NCBI GenBank assembly: GCA_021307315.1
Contig: JAJSPD010000104.1
Span: forward strand, 1-64,000
Direction of reading: 5' to 3'
DNA from: Bisporella sp. PMI_857
Taxonomy: Eukaryota; Ascomycota; Leotiomycetes; Helotiales; Helotiaceae
Length of the DNA stretch: 64,000 nucleotides
Made by a program: the position numbers and the translations under genes. The notes below the pieces were generated by a model. It made no database searches, was not told the origin of the DNA, and saw nothing but the letters and a program-made list of their open reading frames with translations. Position 1 is the stretch's first letter; the number at the start of each line of letters is the position of its first letter. This document shows, piece by piece, positions 1-9,949 of the stretch.

Positions 1-65
1 TGGGTCTCAACCCGTATCCAAACCTCCTATGAAGCTTACTGACCAGTGTTCAATATTCATGGTAG

Positions 66-1404
66 GAAACTACGGCATAGCCCCATACACAAGAGAAACA
101 AAAGCCACGAGTCTGCAAAAGTCAAGGTCTGCTTCGGATTCCTGGATAAGACAGGTCGCAGCTTTAGCTCAGTCGTCAAAGAGCTACACCCCGAGCTACT
201 ATTGCCCGTGTGCATGTTCTATCTGATACTGCGTGGCCTTGATACCATTGAGGATGATACCTCGATCCCTCTTGAGACAAAGGAGCCGCTCCTTCGAGAC
301 TTCAAAAATTATCTGGAGCAGGATGGCTGGACCTTCACCGGCAATCGCCCGGAAGAAAAGGATCGCCAATTATTGGTGCAATTTGACAACGTCATTGCCG
401 AGTTCAAGAATATGAAACCAGTCTACCAAGCAATCATCAAGGACGTTACCGACAAAATGGGAAATGGCATGGCTGATTTCGCGCGAAAGGCAGCTTTCGG
501 GGATGCCGCTGTTAACACTGTCGAAGAGTACGACCTCTATTGCTGGCACGTAGCTGGGGTGGTCGGCGAGGGTCTGACTCGCCTCTTCGTTGAGGCTGGG
601 CTGGGTGAGGCAACCTTGATCAACCATTTCCATCTGTACAAATCGATGGGCCTCTTACTGCAGAAGAACAATATCATTCGTGACGTCCGTGAAGATCATG
701 ATGACGGCCGCCGTTTCTGGCCCAAAGAGATTTGGTCCAAGCACGTCGATAACTTTGAAGACCTATTCGAGCCCGAGAATCTCGAGCTTGCCCTCACCTG
801 TAGCTCCGAGATGGTATTGAATGCTCTGGGGCATGTAAACAACTGCTTATCGTATCTTGTTGGTTTGCGTGAGCAGAGCGTGTTCAACTTTTGTGCCATT
901 CCCCAATCTATGGCCATGGCTACGCTGGATTTATGTTTCCGTAATCCGAACCTCTTCAAACGAAACATCAAAATTACCAAGGGCGATGCGTTCCAGCTGA
1001 TGGTCGAGTCCAGCCAAGATCTTGGGAAGGTGTGTGAGGTCTTTTGTCGTTATGTTCACCGAATTCAACAAAAGAATAACCCCAAGGACCCCAGTTTCTT
1101 GAAAATCAGCACTGCATGCGAACAGGTCGGTACTCTCATAGCTGTCAGTGGTTTCTCAGTGGTGACTGACTCTGTCTAGATTCAAAGATTTGCCGAGGCT
1201 CTAGCACCACAAAGTATCGAATTTGCCAATAGCAAGACCAAGAAGAAGCCTTTTGTTGCCGGCGAGGGGCGAGTGCAGCATCAAGCCGACGTGAATGAAG
1301 AAATTTGGTCCACTGCTGGGCAAGTGTTTGTCATATTAGTAGTCATCTCAATCTTGGTTGTAGGAGCCGCCTGGCTCATGGAAGCACGTTTCGATCTTGC
1401 CTAA
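66..1404 (+). CDS. ERG9: Squalene synthase (farnesyl-diphosphate farnesyltransferase), 5' partial
   Basis: Joins two farnesyl diphosphates head to head and reduces the product to squalene, the first committed step of ergosterol synthesis, at the ER membrane. The reading frame shows [11 protein letters not shown], the first Asp-rich motif in [10 protein letters not shown] and the second in [15 protein letters not shown], followed by a C-terminal hydrophobic anchor ([18 protein letters not shown]). Exons read here are 66-1125 and 1180-1404. The 54 bp intron begins GTCGGT and ends CTAG. The ATG at 46 is probably not the start: a branch-point-like TTACTGAC near 36 and an acceptor GTAG ending at 65 give a frame beginning [12 protein letters not shown]. 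That matches the family a few dozen residues in, so the first exon lies left of the window. Catalytic motifs are intact. Confidence is high for the family and moderate for the exact boundary. Confidence 0.93.
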
Positions 1405-1852
1405 CCCCTCGCCAGGCAAGAGCCCAAGAGTGGAAACTTGCGCCTACCCTATTTTGCTGATTGAGATTTTGCGTTTCCCACCTCACACTCCAATATCGAG
1501 CGCAATGCCCAATCAACTGCAAGAAAAAGCTCTTTAGATGACATGTTTTTGCAACTCTGACTGAGCCATCATACGCTCTCTAATGCCCAATTAAACCTCG
1601 AGACCCATTGTTTGTGAAATACACTTTCTACAATTCCTATTGGGCTTGTGGACTTCTTGGCAGTAGGCAGCAGCAAGCAACCTTGCGAAACTAGTAAGCG
1701 AGAATCGCTCTTTTAATCCCTTTCAAGCATCTTTCATTCCTGCCGCTATGTCTTCTAGGGGAGAATCATTCATGCATTACCCGCTTCTTTTACAGCCTGT
1801 TCCTTCTACACTAATTACATGCCTGAATTTTCATTACCTACATTCTAAGATG
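1405..1852. other. Intergenic, ERG9 3' flank
   Basis: About 450 bases between the ERG9 stop and the transposon. Short unrelated reading frames only. I see no RNA gene, and the only structure is the TA target duplication (1853-1854) that starts the mobile element. Confidence 0.5.
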
Positions 1853-1854
1853 TA

Positions 1855-1879
1855 CAGTCAAACCTGGTTATATCGGAAC
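1855..1879 (+). repeat. Left terminal inverted repeat
   Basis: 25 bp beginning CAGTCAAACCTGG, an exact reverse complement of 4166-4190. It is followed by further copies of a TATATCGGAA-like word near 1885, 1926 and 1947. Confidence 0.88.
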
Positions 1880-4165
1880 TCTTTATATCGGAAGGATGGC
1901 CCGGAACGCACGATTTTTGGCTGTAAATATCGGAATCCTGTTTATTTCGGGATCGGAATAAAGTACAAAAAATTTAAGTTGGTTCCGATATAAAATTGCG
2001 GTAAAGCCAAGTACTCAATTCGGAATTAGCAAATATTTGTATAAATAAAAGCTTTCGAATACTGTATTTTCACTTTTTTTCAATTTTTATTAAAATGCTT
2101 TTTTGTCGAAATTGTGTAATTATTCTTTAAAAGCGCTTAATTGAACTACAACTAAAAAGCAAAAAACTGCGCTATAGTTCTTTAAATAAATAAAAATACA
2201 GTTTACGTACGTAGTATTTTAATTTAAAATACTCCAGAAACAAGCTTTACAGCAGTAAAACTTTTAAAGATTGTAGTATATAGTAGTAAAAAAAGTACGA
2301 GTAGTATTTGCTTCTATTTAGCGCTTCAAATTATATATGCGACAAATACAAGTTTCTTAATAATTCGACTATAAAAAATATATATAAAAAAGCTCGTAAA
2401 CGTTCTAAAAAATAGCTTGTATTAAAAGATTGCTTATACGAATAGCAGCAAAAGTTCGAAAGTGCTAAAAATTATTTAACAAGTAAAATATTGCAAAAAA
2501 AAACGACGGAATTTTAAAGCAAATTAGTTAAGTATTAAAGTAAAAACTTAGTTTACCGATTAGCAACTTTTTACTAGTAATTTGTTAAAAAAAACTTGCT
2601 TAAAATAAACTAATAGCTAGTTAAAAAACTTTAAGCTACACTACTAAATTAAACAGTACAATCGATATAGTAAAGCCGCTTTTACTGATTGCTTTGCCGA
2701 AACTTAGCGTATTATAAAAGAAATTCGGCAAACTTACGAAAATTATTAAGCCAAAAATGTTTTTAATACCGATAAAACTAAATATTACTAGAAAGCGTAC
2801 TCTAAGCGTAAACTAGCAACGTTTAAAGCTTTTAGCAAAAAGCAAAAAAAGCTAAAGTTTCTGCTTTTTTGACTTGTAACGCTAATAGCTTAAAAAAGCT
2901 TTCAATTTAGTTTATAAGCAAAGCTAAAACTTTAAAATGCTTTAAAACTAACAAATTAAAGATTTTCGCACTTTTAGTGGTATTTAGCGGCACAACAAAA
3001 AAGCTTAAATAAACAGCATAATTTTTAAAAATTCTTACTAGATTTTAACAAAAAAATAAAAAGCAAGTTTGTATTGCAGTTAATAAATAATTTCAGCGCT
3101 TATATACTTACTGTTAAAAAGTTGTTAAAAGCAAAGTTGTTGCGTAATACTAAAGTAATATAGTAAGTTTAATATCGAGAAATATTGCTGCTGCACTTTT
3201 TTTATCGCTTTTTTTTTAGATTTTTTTTTAATAATTTTATTAGCTCGAAAAGTATTATGTTTACGTAACTGACTTCGATTAAATTATAAGCTTTTTTTAA
3301 ACGCAACGTTGTTACATTAACTTTTCGATCAAAAAATTATATAATGCTAAAAAACGTATATTCGATTTAATAAATTTAATTTATAGTGCGAAACTTCGAC
3401 GAAAATCGCGATTTTTTTATTAAAATGACTGTTTTGAAAACTATTCGATAGTATATATCGGTATAAAAAAGTAACGTTTTTGCAGCGACAATACAAAACT
3501 GTTAAGCACGTTTACAATGTTACAACTTTGGCCAGTTTTTTCGCGTCGACTCGAATACAATAGTTGTAAATATAAAAAATCGGTAAAAAAAAATACAAAG
3601 CTAAATAAAAAGCTTAAGCAACGCTTTACAGCATTTGCAAGCTCGCAAAACTATTAAAAAAGTTAGAAATTTACAAGCTTTTATATTACTTTTTAACAAA
3701 AAAGTTGTTAACAATCTTTTTGACGATTTTTTAGCACAGCAAATCGTCGACGCTTATAATACTATTAACGAAATAAAATCAAAAAATGAAATAAAAGCTC
3801 AGCCAGAAATTACGAACTAACAAGCTTTATACTACTTTTGCGAGCTTTAGCGATACGAAAAGCAACAAAAGTACTATTTTAGTACAAACAAACTGTTGCG
3901 TTTATTTAAAAAGTACGAAAAAAAAGTATTAAAGCGTGATTTTAAAAGCAAAAACACGAAACAAACTGATTTTAAATTTTATTTTTCTACGCCGAAAACT
4001 AAAAATGGCCGATAATAGCTTCAATTCTTTAATTTGTTCAGCTGCAGATAATTTAATTGTATTTACTACTGTAAATAGCTTCTAGAGATCAATGTATTGT
4101 TGCTTACGTAAGACCTTTTTACATCGGAAACCTCTATATACCGGAATACTGGTGTGGAACCGATG

Positions 4166-4190
4166 GTTCCGATATAACCAGGTTTGACTG
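4166..4190 (-). repeat. Right terminal inverted repeat
   Basis: Mirror of 1855-1879, directly followed by TA. More CGGAA words occur inside it (about 4125-4145). Confidence 0.88.
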
Positions 4191-4192
4191 TA

Positions 4193-4751
4193 CACTGTTA
4201 GTGCGTGATAGAATTCCGCACATTGATGCTCTCCTCTCACAAATTGCCATTTTCCGGGATCACAATTATACCGAAACCTGAGATTCTCTACTACTGCTAG
4301 CAGATTTATTTAGAGATCCGTTGTATAATAACAAAGCAATCGACACAAGAAGTTAACGCAGACGAGACACTGATGATTCTAGCGATTATAATCAACCATT
4401 TTGTGCCCAGCCGTGCTTTGCGCCAGTACGCTGCTAAGTGATCAAAAACCATCGAATATAGTGTAGCAATAAGTAACAGAGCACCGACATAGGTTTTTGG
4501 TCTGCACTGCTCGCAGTACTGTAACACTAACGACGTTTCCGACCGTAAATATTCCCATCTACGGCGCTAGGTGGAGTTAATCACTTGTGATGTCAACTGT
4601 CCACTATCAGTACCACCATATTTATATCATAACAAAGTGTACCTAAGAGACATTTGCAATATTACTTTGTACGAGTTAGCTAATCACGCCCACCTAGCGC
4701 CCACTATCAAGGCCTCGACAACAAGCCGTGGATTGTGCAGGAAGAACACAA
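4193..4751. other. Intergenic, transposon to gasdermin 3' end
   Basis: About 560 bases with no supported gene. It presumably includes the 3' UTR of the minus-strand gasdermin-like gene. Confidence 0.45.
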
Positions 4752-5582
4752 TCACCAGACTGAAAACGTCGAAAGTCCACTCGTGCTTCCTTCTATATCA
4801 TCATCCTTCAAATTATGGAATACAGCAACGGTCTCAAAGTCCTCATTCGCATCTTCATCGTCATTTCCAGTGCCGAAAAGTGCACCCGCACTTCGATCAT
4901 CCTTCATCTTGACCTTGTTGCTCCTATGCTTCCAATACGTAAACTCTCTAATACGATAAGCAAAGTCGCAATCCTCTTCGACCTTTAACCCCGAAACTGT
5001 CTCCTTAGATCTATGATCCTGTCCCTCGACTGTCACCTCCGTCCCAGATCCTCCCTGAGGAGCAGCCGTAATACCAGCGCCTGCCGAATCTTGTTGCGAA
5101 GTTTCTTCATCAATGCTAAGTTTCTTCGCCGACGCAACACCGATTATCATGTATAGTGTCTTCGAGAAGTTACAATCTTTGATATAGTCCTGTACCCCAG
5201 CGAGCTCCACACTAGCACGCATATACTCTTTGTCTGGCAAAAATATTTTCGCCTTGATATCCAACGCATCAACAATCGTCTTCCTATCTTTACTAAGCTT
5301 CCCATTGATACTCAACCCAGCGCCTAGAAGCGGTTGCGCCACCTTGAACAGAATGCTGTCGTTGTTGGACACTTCTGCTCGTATGGTGCGTTGAACGGCC
5401 GCAGATTCGTCGAGGATGTATTTAGGGTTTATTTCCATCGCATCGAGCCGATTTAGACGGGTTTCCGGCTCTTCAGGGTCAGACAGGATGGCGCCGAGGG
5501 CGATGAGTTGGCCGGGAGCCTTGGGGTAGCGGGTGACGAGCCATTTCATCTTCCCCGTTAGTTTCCCTGAGGTTTGTGACAT
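4752..5582 (-). CDS. Gasdermin-like protein of the fungal RCD-1/HET-Q1 type
   Basis: One intact exon, 276 residues, close to known fungal gasdermins (about 240-280). The N-terminal part contains SDPEEPETRLNR (residues 34-45). The middle is amphipathic, beta-rich sequence, including a Gly/Ala-rich patch (QPLLGAGLSINGKL). The stretches TLYMIIGVASAKKLSI and, after a loose Gly/Ser/Thr-rich loop, DFAYRIREF match the paired strands seen in animal gasdermins (LYVVT... and ...LAFRVAQ). From about residue 224 the chain becomes a short acidic tail rich in D/E, G and S, the kind of autoinhibitory end that fungal proteases remove. In this family the freed N-terminal fragment oligomerises into plasma-membrane pores and kills the cell. 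The neighbouring minus-strand gene encodes a subtilisin-domain protein, the usual genomic partner. The call rests on motif pattern, size and context, and a structure prediction would settle it. Confidence 0.78.
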   Translation of the reverse strand: MSQTSGKLTGKMKWLVTRYPKAPGQLIALGAILSDPEEPETRLNRLDAMEINPKYILDESAAVQRTIRAEVSNNDSILFKVAQPLLGAGLSINGKLSKDRKTIVDALDIKAKIFLPDKEYMRASVELAGVQDYIKDCNFSKTLYMIIGVASAKKLSIDEETSQQDSAGAGITAAPQGGSGTEVTVEGQDHRSKETVSGLKVEEDCDFAYRIREFTYWKHRSNKVKMKDDRSAGALFGTGNDDEDANEDFETVAVFHNLKDDDIEGSTSGLSTFSVW

Positions 5583-5932
5583 TTTGGATTTTTAGTTAAG
5601 GTACTGGGTGGAGAGGTTGTATTGTGATGGCAGTAAACTCTGGTAGACGCGTGCAGTTTTGGTGTGGCTGTGTCCTCAAGTTGGCAACCAAATATCTGGA
5701 ACAGCCTAGAGCCTGCTCCGCCCCTCTGCCTGCACTACTGCGAGGCTTTTCTTTTACGTTGGAAACGAAGGTTATGCTACAGCTATGATTGGATACTGGA
5801 GGCGAAGCTAATGGTTGCATATGCATGGGCTTAAGTGCAGCGAGTAGGAGGCGCATTTTCATGATCGGATTGTTCCGAAAATAAAAGGTGTATTAAGCTG
5901 TGGGGACGCACAGTAGAATGAGTCCAGTCAAG
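5583..5932. other. Intergenic between protease and gasdermin genes
   Basis: 350 bases between the protease stop and the gasdermin ATG, both on the minus strand. It must hold the protease 3' end and the gasdermin promoter. No clear TATA box or structured element was recognised. Confidence 0.4.
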
Positions 5933-8900
5933 CTATCTTTGCAAAGCCCTGCATATCTCCTCCCATGCATACTTTGCTGTCGCGCTGGGGTCTATTTCTT
6001 GCATTTGGGTCGGCTCGTATTGGCTCCAAAGCAATTGAGGCCGTATCCAGTAATAATCCTCGACCTCAGTGCAAATGTGTTTCAACAGAGTTCTCATACT
6101 CCAAAGTTCTTGAAGTCTTACTAGACCTACCTTATCTTCGACATCTTTTTTTTTCTCCTGGTCAACAGCATCTTGTCGTGTGAATGCCATCAAAAGCGCA
6201 GCAATTGCAGTGGCTACAGGCGTTGCTATGGACGTACCACTCATGGTTCGAAATCCCCGCCTTTGGATACAGGCCAGTGTGAGCATACCCTTTCTCCAGT
6301 TACCATAAAATTGACTGTCCCAGAATGGGGTTTAGGGGTGAATTTCGAATAATACGTCCCAAGATCGATCGAAGAATGAACACAGATTGCTCTCTCAGGA
6401 TCTCTTGCTGGCCATGCAACTCTTTCATGATTACCGAAATTTGACGCTGCGGCAAAAATCACTATATGATGGTCTCGCGCTTTCTTTAGAGCCTGATCGA
6501 GCTTTGGATCCCAGATCTTGTAGCCAAAGGACATATTGATAAGGTGAACTCCGTGCCCAATAGCCCATTCCATTGCCTGTTCGATTTTAAGAGTCACGGT
6601 AGTAAAGAATTTTCGATGGGAACAACTCTACCTTTTCAACTCTGCTAGGATAGACCTTCTTGGTATCCACTGAGGACTTCAGCTTTTCGTTCGCTTCATT
6701 TGCTTTAGAGGCTGATGGACTTCTGCCATAACGTTCATCTCCTTCACACACTCGCGCTATGTAAAGCTCGGCCGCTGGTGCAAGCTGTAGAATGATTCCA
6801 GCGACATGAGTACCATGACCGTCGATATCTGTGACATCCTCGACGTCTTTTCGGTCGTCGCAAAAGTTTTGGCATGCCTTAATGCGCTTGATCTGCTCCA
6901 CTTCGCCCCTAACGGGGCTGATTGTCCCACTTCTTTTGGGCTTCGAGCGAGGATATTGGAAATCTGGGTGGGTCCGGTCAATACCAGTATCAAAAATGGC
7001 AACCTTGACAGGCTCATCAGATAATGTATGCTGAAAGCGGCTTCCATAGATCTGCGATAACGTTTTGAATGTCCTACCCCACTCCAACGATCTAGCCACG
7101 TCAGTTTGTAATAATGGAGTCATTGAATGAAGATATCACTCAACTCACGCAGATTCTTGCAAATCTGACTCCTCGGTATCGAAGCTTCCGAGCAGTCTGC
7201 CTCCAGCTTCATCAGAGTCAGGCTCTGATTCTGTTTCTGAAAGTGACAAGGCGTCTACACCGCTCGTACGCTTGCCATGATGCTGTAGGTGTTGGATGGC
7301 TATGGTGGGGGAAACTTCTTGGCAGACAGCCTCTTTTGCCTCTACTCCTATGGTTTGAAGGAACACATTCTCTTTCTTAATAATGGGTAGGCAAGCCTCC
7401 CGTTGGAGCCTCGAGACACAAGCTGACTGTGAATTGGAGAGGTCGATGGATGGCGGTGGGTGATTGTTAGGTTCTAGACTTATGGCTTGTCTAGCTGCCC
7501 CCGGTACTGGAGAGTGAGATGTTGTTGATAGGAGTAAGTCAGAGACTTGTGGCAATGCTAACAAGATCCCATCCTGGAGATGCAGATCTCTTGGGCCATG
7601 GGGATCTAGCAATGACCTGTTCTCTCTAGTCCTCTTACCATTTATCTTGGTAGATATTGGTTCTTTGCTGAATAACTGAAGATTACGTTCCAAAGGCTGA
7701 ACAATCTTTTTGAAAATGGTCGTCCGTATCCGAACCTCCTCGTCCAGACCTCTTTCGTTCTTGACAAACTTCTGGAATTTTAAGCATCCTTCTATTGCTT
7801 CTTTATAGCTGTCACTGAGACTTCCTGTGTTTATTTGGTTAAAATTTTCCATTAGCGTCTTGTATGGACTGAAATCTCCGGTCTTTGTAGTTGCAACAGG
7901 AAGCCTCTCCCCATTTGCGAGCTCCAGCAAGAACTGACCGAACGATAAGAGTAATGGATACTTGTCAAAATGACGCCGCTTAGGAAGGCTAGGCGGACTA
8001 TCAGAAATTATGCAGGATATGAACGGATTGTGGATATTGCACAATTTGCCACCGTCTTTGGGTTTCTCACACAAAAAAAAAGGTTTTCTGAAGTCCATAA
8101 GGTCTGGATCCAAGGCCCGTTGTGCAATTGAAGCAGACTTTGAGCGAGATTAAGCGCTAGTATCCACCTGTCTTTGAGATGAAATCCACGCAAGTCTCTC
8201 AGAAATCCACACTCAATGAGTTGCGACATGGTTATATTGGGAAGCGCTTCCGGGTATAAAGGTTGTTGGTCGTCGCAACACTTGTACTGGAAACTTTCTT
8301 CGTAAACATGAATATGAAGCATACAACTATAGTCGTTTGCAATCTGCACCGTTTGGCAAATATCTTCGGGGAGTATGTCATCCTCGGCATCTGACCTGGA
8401 ATGGCTGTGAAGCAGTCAGGATAAATATCAAAGGAGTAGATTTCTTTATTATCACCTTTTGTAGATCACACGGCAAAGGACTTCTTGCCAAAAGCCCTGT
8501 TTCGGACACGATGATAGAAGAATGTCAAACTCGGTATGTTCATCCTGTAGATTGGGAGGCTTTACACCTTTCAAATTTAGCATTACCGAGTGTGTAGATA
8601 ATTTACAAGATCCTAAATTGTGTACCAACGCCTTGAATAGCTTTTGGGAAGAACCCCAGAAGGAAGGGTTGAATTTTGTTTGGAGCCATGGCATGGGGGT
8701 GTTCGAGGTAGATCTACCGTTTGTCTTTGACTTTGAAACAGCTGATCTATCCGTACCACTTTTACTCATTTCCGCCATTAACCGCTTGTTGAAGTTCTCA
8801 ACGCTGGCTAAAATATTCCTGAGATTGGCAGGGTCTTGGTACAAACAGAGAAATTTCAGATACTCCTTCACATCAAAAACGTTGGTAATGGAGCTCTGGA

Positions 8901-9339
8901 TCATAAGGCTCAAAGCATTGAGTTTTAGGAGTTTTTGATTGGAATTTCTGATCTGCAACTTGGTGTTAGAGGTCCCCGAAGTTATGAAATATGGGTCTAT
9001 TGGATGGAGCACAATTATTGTTTTACTTACGGTGGCGACATTGGCGTATTCCAAGATTTGATCATCCACAAGTTCTTGCAGTATTAATAAGAAGGGTCGT
9101 AAATCATCAGCGATAAAGAGAGCGAATCCATCCAAGGTATCAAAATGCTCCATTCGGACATAAGCTGGAATCTCCAACATACAGGCTTTGATCAAATCCC
9201 CAGTGTTCTCGATAGTAGTTTCTGCGGAGACATCATCTTGGTTGCCAAGTGCAACTTCCCACGGAATATCAGAGGCGAACAAGGGCTGCAAAGATGTGAA
9301 CAGCTGCCATAAGTCTGATTCGTTCGAAGATGTCTGCAT
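5933..9339 (-). pseudogene. HET-Q2-like DUF7580 + subtilisin (S8) protease, with two apparent frame breaks
   Basis: Exons read on the minus strand: 9339-8456, 8395-7149, 7091-6632 and 6576-5933, with introns of 60, 57 and 55 bp and good GT/AG sites. An alpha-helical N-terminal region is followed by a segment matching the fungal DUF7580 domain (RWILALNLAQSLLQLHNGPW, later YPLLLSFGQFLLEL), a Ser/Glu-rich linker, and an S8 peptidase domain. Its triad is visible: Asp in VAIFDTGID (about 6990), His in DGHGTHVAG (about 6816), Ser in SGTSIATP (about 6231), plus the oxyanion Asn in AASNFGN. Two places need a change of frame that no GT-AG intron explains: the nine-base T run (plus-strand A run 8073-8081) inside DUF7580, and a four-base G run (plus-strand C run 6255-6258) just before the catalytic Ser. 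Either the gene is a recent pseudogene or these are homopolymer errors in the assembly. An intact product would be the expected activator of the adjacent gasdermin. Confidence 0.72.
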
Positions 9340-9949
9340 TGCTGAAGCGGCAGAGGAGCATTAAGCCAACAGTGGAGAGGGACCATGACAAGTTGTAAAG
9401 GCTCCTCCTGCTGGTGGAAGCGATTCCACCACGCTTTTAGTGCAGATGAGTAGTGGATCTAATGCCAGTAACAAGTATGTCATTCAGTTTATATCTGTTA
9501 GCGGTGGGGAATAATTCAGATTCTCCGGGATAGTAGAAAGGAGGGGATTGAGGTCACGACTCCACTCATGGGCAATGGCAGTCTTGCGGCTTAGAGGATC
9601 CTGTATAGATGCCTCAGGCTTTGATGCCGGCCCTTAGACAACAATTTCACCCATGTCATGGGGTGCAATCTTGGCTTTATAGGCATGCCCCGCGATGTTG
9701 AACTACACTCGAGGATGCTGCCGTTTGACAGAGACTACTGAGAATCTTACGTTGGCACCACATAGCTGTGGTGTCTTGCCTTAGCATATACAGACGAATT
9801 TGGTAGAATTCGAAGCAGAGAACAGCAAATTGGTACAAGAAGCTAGTATCACATATGAGATAGCCATTCTGGCACCTTTCCCAGAAGTCTATTGATGACC
9901 TCTGACGCCAGCCGTTTCCACAATCTGGTATATAGCATCATTGATCAAT
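9340..9949. promoter_or_regulatory. Shared upstream region of protease and fusion gene
   Basis: 610 bases between two divergent start codons, so it must contain both promoters. Joint regulation is an inference from the arrangement. I found no defined operator-like motif. Confidence 0.4.

Larger units (their letters stand above)
1855..4190. mobile_element. Tc1/mariner-superfamily DNA transposon relic (pogo/Fot1-like), AT-mutated
   Basis: The element starts CAGTCAAACCTGGTTATATC at 1855, and the same sequence in reverse complement ends at 4190. The perfect terminal inverted repeat is 25 bp. It is flanked by TA on both sides (1853-1854 and 4191-4192), the target duplication expected of Tc1/mariner-type transposases. 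Length is 2336 bp, right for an autonomous pogo/Fot1-like element. Inside, the sequence is extremely AT-rich with stops in every frame and few CA/TG dinucleotides, which is the mark of repeat-induced point mutation. The only open stretch is 3635-3820 (61 codons, Lys/Asn/Gln rich), possibly a transposase C-terminal remnant. The superfamily is inferred from ends, length and TA duplication, because no transposase motif can be read. Confidence 0.85.

Noticed and set aside
46..65. ATG at 46 as the start of squalene synthase
   Set aside because: Sequence before 66 does not fit the family, while an acceptor at 65 with a branch-like TTACTGAC gives a good join; the true first exon is outside the window.
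3635..3820. A live transposase gene in the relic element
   Set aside because: Only 61 open codons survive in a 2.3 kb element full of stops; at most a remnant.
8008..8113. An intron explaining the frame change in the DUF7580 region
   Set aside because: Only a 92 bp intron with an AAG acceptor fits the phase, and it would delete conserved coding sequence; a one-base change in the T run is simpler.
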